Source of the DNA: Pseudofabraea citricarpa | Taxonomy: Eukaryota > Ascomycota > Leotiomycetes > Helotiales > Dermateaceae | DNA: 64,000 bases | Assembly: GCA_029641185.1 (NCBI GenBank) | Contig: JAPWGK010000007.1 | Span: forward strand, 124,001 to 188,000 | Direction: 5' to 3' | In this document: positions 47,701 through 59,835 of the stretch, piece by piece | Numbering within the stretch: the first letter of the stretch is position 1 | Layout of the letters: each line of letters starts with the position of its first letter | Notes under the pieces: generated by a model | Database searches by the model: none | What the model was told of the DNA's origin: nothing | The model's input: only the letters and a program-made list of their open reading frames with translations | Position numbers and translations under genes: made by a program

Positions 47701-48634
47701 AAACGACACGTTCCATCTCGATCTCGATCTCCAATTGCTAGACTAGAGATAAGAAAATGGGCAAAACAGCAAAAAGAGCCACAAATAAAAAAAAAAGCAA
47801 GGAGGTATTTTCCACGAAGAAGCCGAGCCAAGCAGAGCAGAAGCCAGAGATAAAAAACAATAGAGCCGACCAGCAAACATCCGACGTCCGAGAGGAGAAA
47901 AAGGGAGATGAAAGAGAAACAGGAATATGCCTCGTGAGATGATGATGATGATGAAGAAGAAAAACCCGCACATCCCGTTCCCGCTGCCCGCCCCCCCGGC
48001 CATGGTCCTGTTCATGTCCCCGATCCGCGCAGACAACGAACAAACCAACGAACGATCCAACCGACCAACCCACGATGTAAGAGGGAAAAAAAGATGAGAT
48101 CGAGAGAGGACGGAGATTCCAGGATGCCTCTCAACCAAACCAACCGACCAACCAACCGACCGACCGACCATCTCCTCCGTCCGTTGCCCAACAAAAGTCG
48201 ACGCGCTTCATTGAGGGATGGCCCAGTTTGCTTGCTTGTTCGTTTGTGTACAGCTCCATGAACCGATATCTCTCCCTCTCTCTCATCAAAAGTTGAAAAA
48301 AAAAGGTAAGTCGTCTCTTTCTTTCTTGCTTCAGATATTACGAAAATAACATTATTAAGCAATACGAAGAATAATCCGCCATGTGGAGCACTTCCGTTCT
48401 GTGGCAAAAATATACAGCCCTTGATATGATGACGCCGCCGCCGCCGCCCACCTGCCTGCCCACCAGGCCCGCCCGCTCGCCCGTCGGTGCCGTGAATTCA
48501 TTCATCATCCACCGGTCGACCGACTTTGAAAAAAGAGACTCCCCCCGTCATTCATTTTCCCGTCATGAAATCAAAACCCATCATGCACTTGGATGAAAAA
48601 ACAAAGAGAGATTCGTTTACGGGCGAGGCACGTG

Positions 48635-49992
48635 TCAATCACGCTCCCTCTTGGGCACGGTAGGACTTGAATCGCTGGCCGAGTCGCTCAGGATGTCCGA
48701 CTTGTCGACATCCGTATGCGAGGCCGCCGTGCCGTCCTGAGGCTTGCCGCAGCCCTTGACGAGGATGTGTCTCTGTTCGTTCAATCAGCCTTCTGCTTCA
48801 AGGGAAAGGGGAAAACTGCCTCCAATTGCTGCAGGTTAGAATCGGATAAAGAACGAACCTTTAGTGCGTCTTTCCGCGAGAAGCTCTTCTCGCAGTGGCC
48901 GCAGGGGAAAGGCTTCACAGCTAGATGGATTCGCTTATGTCTCTTCAGGTCATGATTACGATTAAATGACTGCGGGCACTGATCGCACTTAAATGGTCTA
49001 TCATTCTGCGGCGGCGGCTGGCCGGGGTGGCCATAGATCTGTCCGTTCATCTGGTGTGGTTGATACTGCATGTTCATCCCTCCAACCAAAGACATCTGAT
49101 TCCCTGGACTGTGTACATTAGACATTATTGGGCCTGACATGGCCGGGAGGTTGTAGCCAGTATAGGGGCGTGGATGATAGCCTTGAGGCGCACCCATCTG
49201 GTGGCTCTGGGCTGAAGAAGGTCTATGTGATGGAGCAGAGGATGTGTTTGGAGAATGCTGGTTAGGCGATTGGTGCGTGTAGGCGGGAAAAGATGGTTGC
49301 TGTGGAGTCGAGGATGGTGTGTAGTAAGTTGGTGTTGGTGGTGGTCTTCCGCCATAGTTATCTGGCGCATGGAGAGGTCCTTGTTGAGGTGCCTGAGACG
49401 CTGGCTGTTGCGAGTTCATCATGGTGTTGTTCATCTGCTGCTGTTGCTGCTGTGGAGCGAGAGCTGGCAAGTTCTGTTGGCCACCACCGCCGCCACCTCC
49501 ACCAGAAGACATTGTCGGGAACGGTGGCAGAGTTGTCATGTCGTACGGAGGTGCGGGTAGCCCTTCGCCTGCATTTGGCGAGTTGGTCCCTCGATTATGG
49601 AAGTTCATCGAGGGCGAGTACAGAGGTCGGCCCATGGAGTAGTTTGGCATCTGAGCGTACGTGGTGGGTATTGGCGGAGCCGAAGTATATGTATATGACT
49701 GATTCTGAGGTGTTGGCCAGTATCCCATGGGTTGGTAGGGTGGTACACCTGCGGCTGAACTTCCTGAACTCCCACTGTTTACACTGGATGCCATTGGACT
49801 GAGTCCGTCACTTGGGAGGCCTGCTGGCGGAGTCAAGACGCTGCTGACCGGAGCGGACTGGGTTGTTTGTGAAGGCGCGTAGGCTGGATACTTGTGCATG
49901 CCAGAGAGGTGGTCTGGGGGTGGGAGTTGAAATGTGGGAAGATTGGAGGCTGCGGACCTTCGAGCTGTGAAGCTCTGAGCGCTCTCCATCAT
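48635..49992 (-). CDS. C2H2 zinc-finger transcription factor, FlbC-like
   Basis: Two exons (48859-49992 and 48635-48772) with an 86-bp intron give 423 residues. The first 330 residues are low-complexity, rich in Pro, Gln, Ser, Asn and Gly (poly-Gly and poly-Gln runs), as in activation domains. Two C2H2 fingers lie near the C-terminus: FKCDQCPQSFNRNHDLKRH and FPCGHCEKSFSRKDALKRH. The intron falls inside the second finger and splicing supplies its last His residues (RHILVKGC). The NRNHDLKRHKRIH finger pair is typical of the FlbC/MSN2-related group that controls conidiation and stress genes; I am fairly sure of the group but not of orthology. The ATG at 49992 is the first in frame, with a second Met directly after it. 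The tail is acidic and Ser-rich. Confidence 0.88.
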
Positions 49993-50096
49993 GGAAGACG
50001 ATTGCGAAGTCCACGGTGACGAGAGTTTGGCTACTCTCTGGGGGGGGATTGGGTTTGTTGTTTTTGGGTCGCGTAGATCCGGTCCAAGACTCGAGG

Positions 50097-50102
50097 TATA
50101 TA
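50097..50102 (-). promoter_or_regulatory. TATA-like element of the zinc-finger gene
   Basis: TATATA about 105 bp upstream of the start codon; it suggests a short leader and places most of the following 8.7 kb outside the transcript. Confidence 0.35.
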
Positions 50103-51584
50103 GGGATGCTGGGGAACAAAGAGTCTTTCTTTGAGGAGGATGCTGCGAATCCGAGGGAGAGTGGTAAAGACGAGACGACACAAAAACGCGTGCAAGATGC
50201 AAAGCTCTGGACTGTTTGCTTTATCCGCTCGTCTGCTTGTCTGCTTGTCTCCTTGACACTACAGTACACTGTCGACGACGTCGAGATCAGACAGACTGGG
50301 TAGAGAATGTGGAGCGTCGATCACCTGGATGGCGGCCGGGGAGGCGTCTGTCGATATATGTAGCTTATTGGGTCTGGGTGTGGTCTGTGTGCAGAGGAGG
50401 GATATGGCTGGATGGTGGTTGATCCCAGGCGGGAAGCGTGGCAGTAGGGAGGGGGCAGCTAGTGTGTAAGGCTAAGCCCAAGATCCAAACTACCCCATGT
50501 GAGCACCGATACGGACAGGGAAGAGCAGCAGGGCCGCGGCAGGGGGGTGAGAGGAGAGGAGAGAGCGAGATAGCAGCAGGAAAAAAAAGGAGACGGGATC
50601 GGAGCACGAGGTAGTGTTGGTTGGAAGTGGGAAGCGGGAAGCGAAGGAAGTAGTAGTAGTAGTACTGGCAGTAGCAGTAGCGATGGTTTGGATCTCTGGG
50701 AAACGAGCAGCGTCTGTTTGTCTGTCGACGATGATTCCAAAGTCGAGTCGAGTCGAGTCGAGCGAGTCTGGCTATATGGAGAGCTCCGGAGTTGTACACA
50801 GTCAGTCAAGTCAGTCCCCATCAGCCATCATCTAGTCAGTCGAGTCCTCTATTGCTATTATTAATATTGGCCAATTTAATGGTTTTCTTTCTTCTCCAGG
50901 ATTTGTTTTCGATATCTCACAAATCAGCAGCGCAAATGCAAATGCAGATGGGCATATTGGATCGTGATTGCGTGAAATGAGCTCTGCCCTGCCCTGCCCT
51001 GCCCTGCCTACCAACCGTACTGCCAGCCTGGCTGACCTCGCAAATGCAAATGCTTAAACTGTTGAGATACGAGCTAGCGCAGAAGCAAAAATCCCCTTAG
51101 CCGGCCCGCGCTATTGCACTATTGCCCGGTTTCTGGGCTGTGTCCGATAGTTCTTATGCCACATCAGGCCTAAGCCGCCGTGCTGGACGTGCTGGACGCG
51201 CTCGAATGCTACTCCATCGGGCACTGGGGCCACTGGGGCCACTGGGGCCACTGGCATGGGCTGGTATGTTGCAGCCTGCAGGCATGTGGCAGGTAGCAAT
51301 CGGGGTACTTTCGAAGCATGCAGGCGGCCCATCATGGCCCAGAGGCTTCTCTTGGCTCTGCAAGCTCCAAGCCCGAAATGCAGCTAGGCGCGCATGGGAT
51401 CATTGGGACACCAAGTCAGTAAGAGCAAGTCGGACGGGATGGGCTCAGAAAGCTTACTAGCGCCCAAACATTTGGGAGGGGAAAGCGAGAAGGACAGGGA
51501 CCGGGACAGGCGACGGCGAAGAAGAGAAGAAGGATGCTGCAGCTGCGCGGTACAGTACAGTACAGTTCAGTACAGCTTCTCGCG

Positions 51585-51633
51585 GGTCTGGCTCTGGCTG
51601 GCTGGCTGGCTCTGTTCTGGCTGGTAGGCTACT

Positions 51634-51664
<31 letters not shown>

Positions 51665-51690
51665 CGCTCTGGCTCTGGCTCTGGCTCTGC
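51585..51690. repeat. Imperfect (GGCTCT)n repeat
   Basis: About 105 bp built from GGCTCT/GGTTCT and GGCT units. In one frame it encodes an artificial Leu-Ala-rich or Glu-Pro-rich run, which explains open frames here. Confidence 0.85.
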
Positions 51691-54600
51691 GGGCCTGTTA
51701 CCTTCACTGCTCGGATCACACACACATCAACACCCTCGACCGCTCGCTCGCTCAGGATTTCAGACGAAGCTCAAAGACCCCCCTCCCCAAGCTGCAGCAC
51801 GGAGGATCCGACGCCCGCACGCCCAGATCCCCAGAATCAGGAGGAGAAAAATGTCACGGACGGATGGCGTACCAGCGAAGTGTGAGAGAGTGAAATGACA
51901 TGGTGCAGAGCTTAAGGGGGATAGGGGTCGGACGAGCACCGGGCAGCACACTGTACTGCTGTAGCAGCAGAGCCAGAAGGGGGGTAGGGGGACAGAAACA
52001 ACCCAGGGCAAAGGATAAGGCGTCATACAGTGGTTCTAGTGGGTGTTGGTGGTGGTACGTACTGGACGCTGGACACTGGGCACTGGGCACTGGACACTGG
52101 ACACTGAACCAACATGCTGAAGTGGACAGGGCAGGGCAGGGCAAGACAAGACAAGACAAGACAAGACCCATCGTCTAGCGGAGGGATGGATCATGGTCTG
52201 GTATGGTATGGTATGGTACCGTATGGTGTCGAAATAGCATGTATGGGATGGCAGACCGGCGTGCTATCCATCCGGGCCTAGGGGCGGGTTGATCTCGATG
52301 ATTGATGGGTGGTGGTGATGGGTGGTGATGATGATGATGGGTGGTGGGTGATGTGTGATGGGTAACGATGAGCGGTGGTGGTGATGGTGATGGTGCTGTT
52401 GGTGCTGCTGCTGCTGGGGGGCGTGGTGCGGTGGTGGGATGGTGCTGGATTGCTGGATTGCTGGACCGCTGGGCTGCTGGGCCGCTGGAAGGCTCGCCGA
52501 TGATGCTGGAGCTACAGGGCATTGAGTCCTGTGATTGAATCCATTGAAGCCCGAAAGCGCGCTTGGGCCAGTGATCGACCAGGGGTTCCCGGGCTAGCAG
52601 GGAGGGAGCTTTACCGCTTACTCGTTGCTTATGTTCGCTTTGGATCGGGAATCTCCCTGATCGAGGACACGCGCCGACGAGAGATTCGTCTGACCGAAGC
52701 GCTTGTCTATTCGACACCAGCAATAATAGTAGCGAAGGATGGTCGAATGGTTGAATGGTTGACTGATTGACTGATTGAACTCGGAATGATATCGTCAATA
52801 ATGATAATAAATAGAATCATCATCCATCAGCGCTTGTGACGTTGCGATCGATGATGCAGCTTTGACATTATCTGGCCGAAGACTAGCCCCATCAGGAACA
52901 ATCCTCCTTCCTGCTGGCATGATGCTCACCTCAGTCACCTCAGTCACCTCACTCAGGTCCGAAAGTCGATGAATCAAAAACACACCAGGCAAAAAATCAA
53001 TCAAAAAATAAACAAGATTTCTGTCGCGTCACGTCGTCCATTGGCCGATCTGGCCGGGGTGCATGAAATGAATGCACTCATCCATAATTCTTCCAGATCC
53101 GATCATCTTTCAGCTCCCGCGTCAGACAAGATTCGGAAGCGACAGCAGCAAGTCAGTCAGTCGTGCCTGCTGGGTGAGGGTGAGTGATTCGCTCTAACCC
53201 CGTCAGAGCAAAGTATCAAAAAGTAGCTGTGAGTATGTTGGAGGAATTTCGTCTATTTTGGCCGGAAGAGGACTGGCTCGGGGGGGTGCGGTCTAGGCCC
53301 AACCGCAGACCGGCAACAACAACAACACACACACACACACTTTTGACACTCGCTGCTTGGCCCTGTCGCAATCATAATATCCATACATCCATACATACAG
53401 TACGTACGGTAGGGGGGGAACGGGGGAACTTACAGGCAGGCAACCAGCCAGGCAGGCAGGCAGGCAGCGTAGTCATCACGGCGCATGAGCTTAGGGAGAT
53501 GTTCTTCTCCAGAGCTGCTGATGACATAAACAGGGAAGCGCGCGAAGCTGGCCCTTATCTCATCTCATCGCTACACATCACCATCACCAGAAGGCATCCA
53601 CATCCCAATTCTCGGGGTCGAGGCTTGCGCTACCCTCCCCTCCCCTCCCCTCCCAACCTCCAACCTGGACCCCCGAACTAAGGCGAAGGCAGCCTTGATC
53701 GGCCTACCTTATTTTGCACCCATCCAATATATCTCGCAGCACTGGTCCTGCTCGTGCGTATTCGAACCGCGAACCTCGCAGGAGATCAGGAGGCAGACCC
53801 GACGCGGGCAGAACATCCGCCTGTCAGTCAGTCCAGTCCGTCTGCTGTTTATCCTCGGCCCTCGTGGTTGGGTGGATCTGGGAGAGCGTGGCCTGGAGCG
53901 AGCTGGAGGGGAGGCGAGGGGAGACGAGACGAGACGTACGAGTTGGCAAGGTCTTCACGATCCTGGCGATCAGGACGTGATTATTATTGTTTTTGAATTC
54001 ACCCATCGGCAGCCGGCCGGTCGCGGTCCATCTTCCCATAGCCCCATCTTGCCATCTTGCCATCTTGCCATCTTGCCAATTCCCTTCCTCCCATCTTGTC
54101 ATCTTGTCATCCTCCCCTCTCGCTTAGACCCAGCATCTCGGGTGTGGCATTTGGTGTCTCGACACAACCGCAGCTGGGACTTCCAGAAGTCTACCGGCGA
54201 GCACTGAGTGGGCAGTGGGCAGTGGCAGTGGCCACTGGACACCAGACACCAGACACCAGACACACTGGCCACTGGGCACTCAATGGGTGGGCGTCGAGGG
54301 CTTCATCCACACACGCACATGCGCCAACTCTTTCGAATCTGGGGACTGTGAGCAGAGCAGAGCAGAGCAGAGCCGCACGCCCACACCGCCGCCACCTCGT
54401 TTTCCCAGCCAACAGAAGAGACGTATGGCCAGTTGGGCGGCCGTGTGCGTGGTGGTGCCATGACTGCCATGTCCGGTAAGGACCGGGTCTGAGGGCGCTG
54501 CACGGAACTCTGGTTGGCACCTTTACGAGGCGTTCTGAAAACCATGTCGCCATGTGCTGTCAAAGCATGGATAGTAATCTCCAGTCTCCAGCCTCCAGCT

Positions 54601-54871
54601 GAAAAGGACAGAAACGAGAGACGGTCAAAGCGACTTGAGCAACCTTGTTCACGATAAGATTTCAGCCATTCACCTCGAATCCCTCGGAAGAACCCTTTTT
54701 TCGCAATTGCTTGCATGGAGTTCGCCAAGCACAGCCAGCCTGCCGTCCTGGACCGGGAAATCCCCATATGAACAATAATGAAGGAAGGCATCGCTTCCCT
54801 GGCTAATGAAGAAGCGTCAGATCCGTCACCAGAGACACACATCTCAACACAATCAATCCTACAGTCCAGTG

Positions 54872-54917
54872 CCAGTTCCAGTAGTCCAGTCCAGTCCAGT
54901 CCAGTCCAGTAGTCCAC
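54872..54917. repeat. (TCCAG)n short tandem repeat
   Basis: Six to eight TCCAG units with small interruptions. Confidence 0.85.
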
Positions 54918-57900
54918 CAGGTCCTGCAAATCTTCCCAGGGCACGATGCGACGGTGCGCTATCACACGGTATCGCACAGTACAGTCGACATATTTTCGCA
55001 TTCGACGTTGCCAACGATGGATGAGACGCTTCACGCCGTCGAGCAGAGCAGCAGAGCGGCGTGGCCGCCCCCTGCCTCCCCTGCAGCCCATTCCATCCCC
55101 GCACTATTCCGGAAATTGAGGTTCGTCGTTTAAATCTTGTCATCGGGCACGGAGGCCTTTTTGCATTTCCACTTCCGCCAGCGCTGTGTTTCACGCCGCT
55201 CTGTAGGGACTGTAGAACGTGGGGATGCTACAGTACAGGTACCGAGTACCTGACGTACAATACCCTTAGATACCGTACGCTGCAAAACTTACCAGCCTGA
55301 TGCTATCGATTCATCATGCGCTACCGGTATATCACTGGGCAATAGGGGGACGGGAGACGGGAGAGACACTCCAAGAGACTCCAGCCCGGAGATCTGGTGT
55401 CACGTGGCTGCCCTGCCTGCTTTGCTTGCCTCTGCCCTGACACGAAAATGCTGTGACCGAATTTGAAAAAGATATTTCGTGTCTCATAGCCCATGCTGTC
55501 TCTGATTCTGATTCTCTGTCTCTGTCTCTCTGTCTGTCTCTCCTGTGTCTGAACACTAGCGGCGGTTGATGTGGCATCGTGCCCTTGCTTCTCTGCTCTC
55601 TTCTTGCATCTGACAGCACTGTCACAGCAGTAGCAAATGCCTGTACTCTACTCTACCCTACTCTACCCTACTGTACTGACTGTACCACATCACATCGCCT
55701 GATGTTGCAACACCACGTTCAAGGAATCGCTTCAACCTCCCCCATCCTCATTCCAACGGGCTGCTGTCAAATCACAGAAGAGACAAGCTGCGCGCCGATG
55801 CAAGCCCTCGGCTTCAGCTTTAAAAGCAGCCCACTCCAGCCTCACGAACTCTTTGGGGGCCCGTAGCTACCAGGAGGGGTTTTTACGACAGATGTGGTGA
55901 TGGGTTTATGCCTTAAGAGAAGGCAGAGCAGAAGATGGTCTCTTGGCAAGCTGCTCAGCAGAGTTGCGGCATCTCGTGGTGAAGCTTATCCCTCCGTCTA
56001 GCGACAAGCTGGCGGTCTCTCTTCTGGCAAGCCATCCCTTTGGGCGAGGGCACAGGTAATGAGAGACTTCAACGCTCCCCTGGGAGTTGCATGAGAAGGC
56101 TACGCTGCGGGAGAGCATGCGCCCAACTCTACTGTCGCCATCAGAAGCACCTCCATGCCTAGCGGCAAGGACTACCATGCCTTCAGACACTTGCATTCCA
56201 AGCTATTGTAACTTAGCATCATCCCCACGCGCTACAGAATGGTTTCAGTCATCTCTGATAGGCGCAGCGTCATTCCAACGGAGATCTCCATCAGGTGCCA
56301 GAGACGAGATCAACTTACGCACAAAAGCGGAACCTGCTCTGCTCTCTAACCTGCCAGCTCTTCACGTCGCCCAGATTTATGCCTCGCGAGCCTTGTATGC
56401 TTCTCTTGTCACCAGATCAAGAGCACAATTTCCTTATTACCAGAAAGCGTTCCCAGTCCCTCCTCCACCGTCCCGAGACCGCGGTCGTGGATCAAGATTT
56501 GAAGGCTCAGCCGCGCGGGTCTGTATCACTAACGCACTGCTGGCAGACCTTATTTCGTACGGAAAATAAGCAACGCTCTGCAAGCGCTGTAAAACACTTT
56601 AATATCAATTACCGTCCTTTTTTCGACGCGGGCTAAAATCTTGCCTGCGTGCTGTGCTGCGCCGTCCTAAAACCAGTCTAGATCTTCCTGGGAATCGGTA
56701 CCGGCCTGAACCGTGTCTGGACGCATCCAAGCCGGAGTGGGCGAAGTCTTCTTCCCTTGTGATAATCCGCGTCGACTTTTTAAATCATGCTTGTTAGCAT
56801 AGCATGGCTCGCGGATGTGACTCTGCATGTGCTAGGAGACGATTTTCCTAGCCTCTTCTTGCCAGATGCCAGACTTTTGTTCTCGACTGCCGGTACTTGA
56901 CTGAGCTGCGTTAAGCTATCAAGTCATGCTTCACTTCTGACTCAAGTAAGCTTCACTCAAGCTCCACGCAAGGGAACAAAGTTGCTGGCCGAATGCGAGG
57001 TGCTTGAGAAGATGCTTAGGGCAACCTATCTCACTCAGCAATCCTGGCCCCCTTTACCCTCTGCAACATTCACCGAGTATCGCAAGGGAAAAAGAAATCC
57101 GGATCTCGAACATGAAGTTAGAGCGTTTGGTCGGATCGGACGAATGGCAAACAGGATATAGCTCAACGCAATTGATGTCCTGAAAATGACACCGCGCGAG
57201 AGTCTTCACTGGCTCTTCAAAACTCTAATCAATGGGGACTCTCACTTTGCTTTTCGTTTTGACTCGGGTTTTCCAGTTCAGTCTTTGTGCATGTTGATGT
57301 GTCTTGGGATATACGCCACGGGATACTACAGCACGCAGCAGAGGGAAAGGTTAGCCGATCTCCTCGATGGCAAATTCCTAGGCCCATCAGTAAGTCCAGC
57401 TTAGAATTGCAAAGTGTTTGCTGACCACATCCCGTTATATAATCACTCAAAATATTTTGGGCACTTGAAAGCACGTAGGTAGGCACTAAAAATCATCCCT
57501 TCGATCAGAAGCTAGTCGGCGATCTCAAGACTCCTAGGCAGACTCCCCAGAGACATAGAGCTATCTTTCTGTAGAAGCCCTGGAGCCCTAGGCCATTTCT
57601 GATCATCTAGGTGTGTTTCACAACCACTTCTTCTGGTCCAAACTATGCTGTTTTCACTTGCTTGTACATTCGTCCAAGAGAAATTCCTCCCTCCGTATGG
57701 CAGACACGACACTTGTTCAGGTCTCGGCACCCAGCAGCATTGGCTACAACTCTCGCAGTCTTTCCACAATCTATGTGTAGAGCTATTCCGCATACCCCTG
57801 GTTTGACTGATCTGCCCTTGATCGTCGATACTGGCGCTCGGTGCTCCGTACTCCAATACTCCCAGTAAGATTCAGTGCATGGCATCCTGCTCCTTCTCCT

Positions 57901-58433
57901 CGGGCTGCGGATAGCTTCGGCACTGTTTCTAGAAGTATGATTTCAGTCTTCCCGTCGTTCTCTTTCTCGCTTTTCATATCAATGTCAATATGTGCGTCCG
58001 CAACATGGTATCGAAAAGAACGGTTACATGCTGTGGTGTAGCAGCCACGGAAGTTTGTTCAAGGTTGGGGTCGTGTTCGTCGGGAGTAACCGTCGTATTC
58101 TTTTGAGAAGGGGTTGCCGACTTGTATCTTCGCTAAGTGTTTACGCCTTCTTCTCCTTCGCATCGCGCAAAATTCCACATACATCTCTTGATACAATATA
58201 GAAGGCAATCAAGCTGTTTTCCTCTTGTGTTCTACTGGTAAGTGTTTTCTAAAGGGCAAGAATACTTCTAAGCACTGGATTACTAAGCCGAGTCTCTGAA
58301 CTACGAAGTCTGCATTAACCTCTGAGCAGTAGCCCTTTCCCACTTTAACAAGTGCAAAACACACATATCATGTAAGAAATCTAGTTCCACGCCTCTCCTC
58401 AAACTTTTTTCACTGACATGACCAATTCTGCAG

Positions 58434-58601
58434 ACCATACAGGTTTTGAATTCGAGCCTTACTGTCAACCGCAAATATGTTCTTGAGCGCGCTTGGAACC
58501 CTGATACTACGGAAGCTCTAAGCTCAACACCCATTGCCAAGTTGAGTCAACTGGTTGAGCCCCTTCAAAGCTACGGTCTCAACTCCAATCTCGTCTCCTG
58601 A
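58434..58601 (+). other. Possible terminal exon or gene remnant
   Basis: After an intron-like segment (GTAAGA donor at 58373, CTGAC branch, CTGCAG acceptor ending 58433) a 55-codon frame runs to a TGA at 58599. It reads protein-like (KYVLERAWNPDTTEALSS). Upstream, two further exon-like pieces (58202-58238 and 58331-58372) join in phase with each other, but not with this frame. Upstream at about 57815-57840 a frame encodes LPLIVDTGARCSVL, reminiscent of a retropepsin DTGA site. No complete gene could be built; it may be a decayed gene. Confidence 0.25.
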
Positions 58602-58808
58602 GGATTCCAAGTTCGCAATCACAATCACGAAGCAAATGCGAGGTGTTCAGATTTCGAAAGAGAGGCGAATGGTTTCTATTCAGGTTGTACCAACCTCTTT
58701 CAAACAACAGCAGAAAGCACAGAAAGAAGAAAAAGATGCCTCTGCACAACCCCCCTGCATCATCAAACTCCCACCCGAGGAGCAAACCATCCCACTGCCC
58801 CCCTCCCC

Positions 58809-59576
58809 CTACTCCTCGTCAACCTTGAATCTCTTGCAGCCAAGGAAAACCACATCGCTGTCTGCGTCGTCGTCGTCGTCGTACTCCTCCTCCTCCTCTT
58901 CCTCCTCCGTCTTCCTCTTCCTCTTCCATCCGCCCTCGTTGCCAGCCCCCCCTCCGCTGCCACTCATTTCCTCCTCTTCCTCCCCCCCCTCGATCGACAT
59001 AAGAACAACCGACGGCGAAGCCGGTGGAGAAGGCTCTGGACCACCCACCGGTCTCAGCACCGCGAAAGATCGCACTGGTGCCGAGAAGCGGTGGATGGTA
59101 TCCAGTTTCTCGCCCAGCGTCCGCGTCTCGTCCCTGCTCTTCCTCAACTCCTCCTTCGCCTTCTTCAACTCCCGCGCCGTGGCCGCCAGCAGCCGCTCGC
59201 ACGAGGCCAGTGCCTCCTGTGCCCTCGCCGCCTCCTCCTCGTGCTCCATGCTCTCCCGCATGCTCATCTCCAGGTCGTACAGCAGCTCGGCGTTGTCTTT
59301 GGCTGCTGCCCGGAGCTCTTGTTCGAGCGTCTGGTTGTAGTTGTGGTTGCGGTTGTTGGTTTGGGTTTGGGTTTGGGTTTGGGTTTGTGTGTGAGAGGGA
59401 GAGTTTGTGAGTGCGGGTCCGGGTGCGGTTGTGGGTGTGGTTGTTGGTGCGGCGGGTTTGCTCCGTGGTGTGGAGGTTTCGTTGGTAGTGATGGCGGTGG
59501 TGGTGGTGGTGGTGGTGGTGGTGGTGGTGGGTTGTTGTGGGTGTGGAGTTGTGGTCTCAACTGGTGAGGAAGACAT
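58809..59576 (-). CDS. Low-complexity coiled-coil hypothetical protein
   Basis: Single-exon gene of 255 residues, starting at the first ATG downstream of a TATA element and a TG-rich leader. The N-terminal 75 residues are Thr/Pro-rich, with a run of eleven Thr and an alternating Thr-Gln repeat, both encoded by microsatellites. A heptad-like coiled coil follows at about 80-150 (LEQELRAAAKDNAELLYDLE, then EEEAARAQEALASCERLL). The C-terminal third has several acidic runs (poly-Glu, poly-Asp) around a basic KRKRK patch that could be a nuclear localisation signal, and ends CKRFKVDEE. No named domain is recognised. The coiled coil and the absence of stops support a real gene; the homopolymer tracts are likely length-variable. 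Confidence 0.65.
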   Translation of the reverse strand: MSSSPVETTTPHPQQPTTTTTTTTTTTAITTNETSTPRSKPAAPTTTPTTAPGPALTNSPSHTQTQTQTQTQTNNRNHNYNQTLEQELRAAAKDNAELLYDLEMSMRESMEHEEEAARAQEALASCERLLAATARELKKAKEELRKSRDETRTLGEKLDTIHRFSAPVRSFAVLRPVGGPEPSPPASPSVVLMSIEGGEEEEEMSGSGGGAGNEGGWKRKRKTEEEEEEEEYDDDDDADSDVVFLGCKRFKVDEE

Positions 59577-59590
59577 CTTGGTCAGAGAGA

Positions 59591-59594
59591 TGTG

Positions 59595-59625
<31 letters not shown>

Positions 59626-59632
59626 TATGTGT
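59591..59632. repeat. (TG)n microsatellite in the leader of the coiled-coil gene
   Basis: Interrupted TG repeat just upstream of the start codon; a second TG-rich tract lies at about 59672-59722. Confidence 0.9.
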
Positions 59633-59683
59633 TGTAACTGACGAAGAGAAGAAGTGAAAACCGACTTGGTATGAGTGTGTGTA

Positions 59684-59716
<33 letters not shown>

Positions 59717-59827
59717 GTGTTGGAAAGTGTGTAGGTACAAGTCGATGGTCTGGGTCAGAGAAGATGGATAGGGACGAAGAAGAAAAGAAGAAAGAAAGAG
59801 AGAGAGAGAGAGGCATCTGGGAGGGGG

Positions 59828-59835
59828 TTTATATA
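59828..59835 (-). promoter_or_regulatory. TATA box of the coiled-coil gene
   Basis: Minus-strand TATATAAA about 252 bp upstream of the ATG, giving a leader that contains the TG microsatellites. Confidence 0.5.

Larger units (their letters stand above)
45039..48634. other. Gene-poor region with microsatellites
   Basis: About 3.6 kb. AT-rich to about 45850, then CT/GA-rich and CCAA-rich low-complexity DNA. Overlapping frames on both strands between 45884 and 48407 derive from simple repeats. A lysine-rich 68-codon frame (46288-46494, minus) is discussed among the rejected items. Confidence 0.5.
49993..58808. other. 8.8-kb repeat-rich region without a supported gene
   Basis: Balanced-to-GC-rich DNA, unlike the AT-rich gene-free blocks elsewhere. 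It is dense in short tandem repeats (GGCTCT, GCCCT, CACTGG, TCCAG, CATCTTGC, AAGAC units) and TACTGTAC-type motifs. Many open frames of 60-260 codons exist on both strands but translate repeats and overlap one another. It lies upstream of the zinc-finger gene. A possible coding remnant near the right end is listed separately. Confidence 0.5.

Noticed and set aside
52175..52798. 207-codon minus-strand frame rich in Pro, Thr and His
   Set aside because: Its His/Pro/Thr-rich half is the translation of GGT/GAT and GCT microsatellites; no conserved segment or splice context was found.
54303..55091. 262-codon open frame on the minus strand
   Set aside because: It crosses a TCCAG tandem repeat that creates its Trp/Gly/Leu run, overlaps other long frames on the opposite strand, and shows no domain.
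56087..56569. 160-codon plus-strand frame
   Set aside because: No domain, no plausible splice partners, and an overlapping frame of similar length on the same strand.
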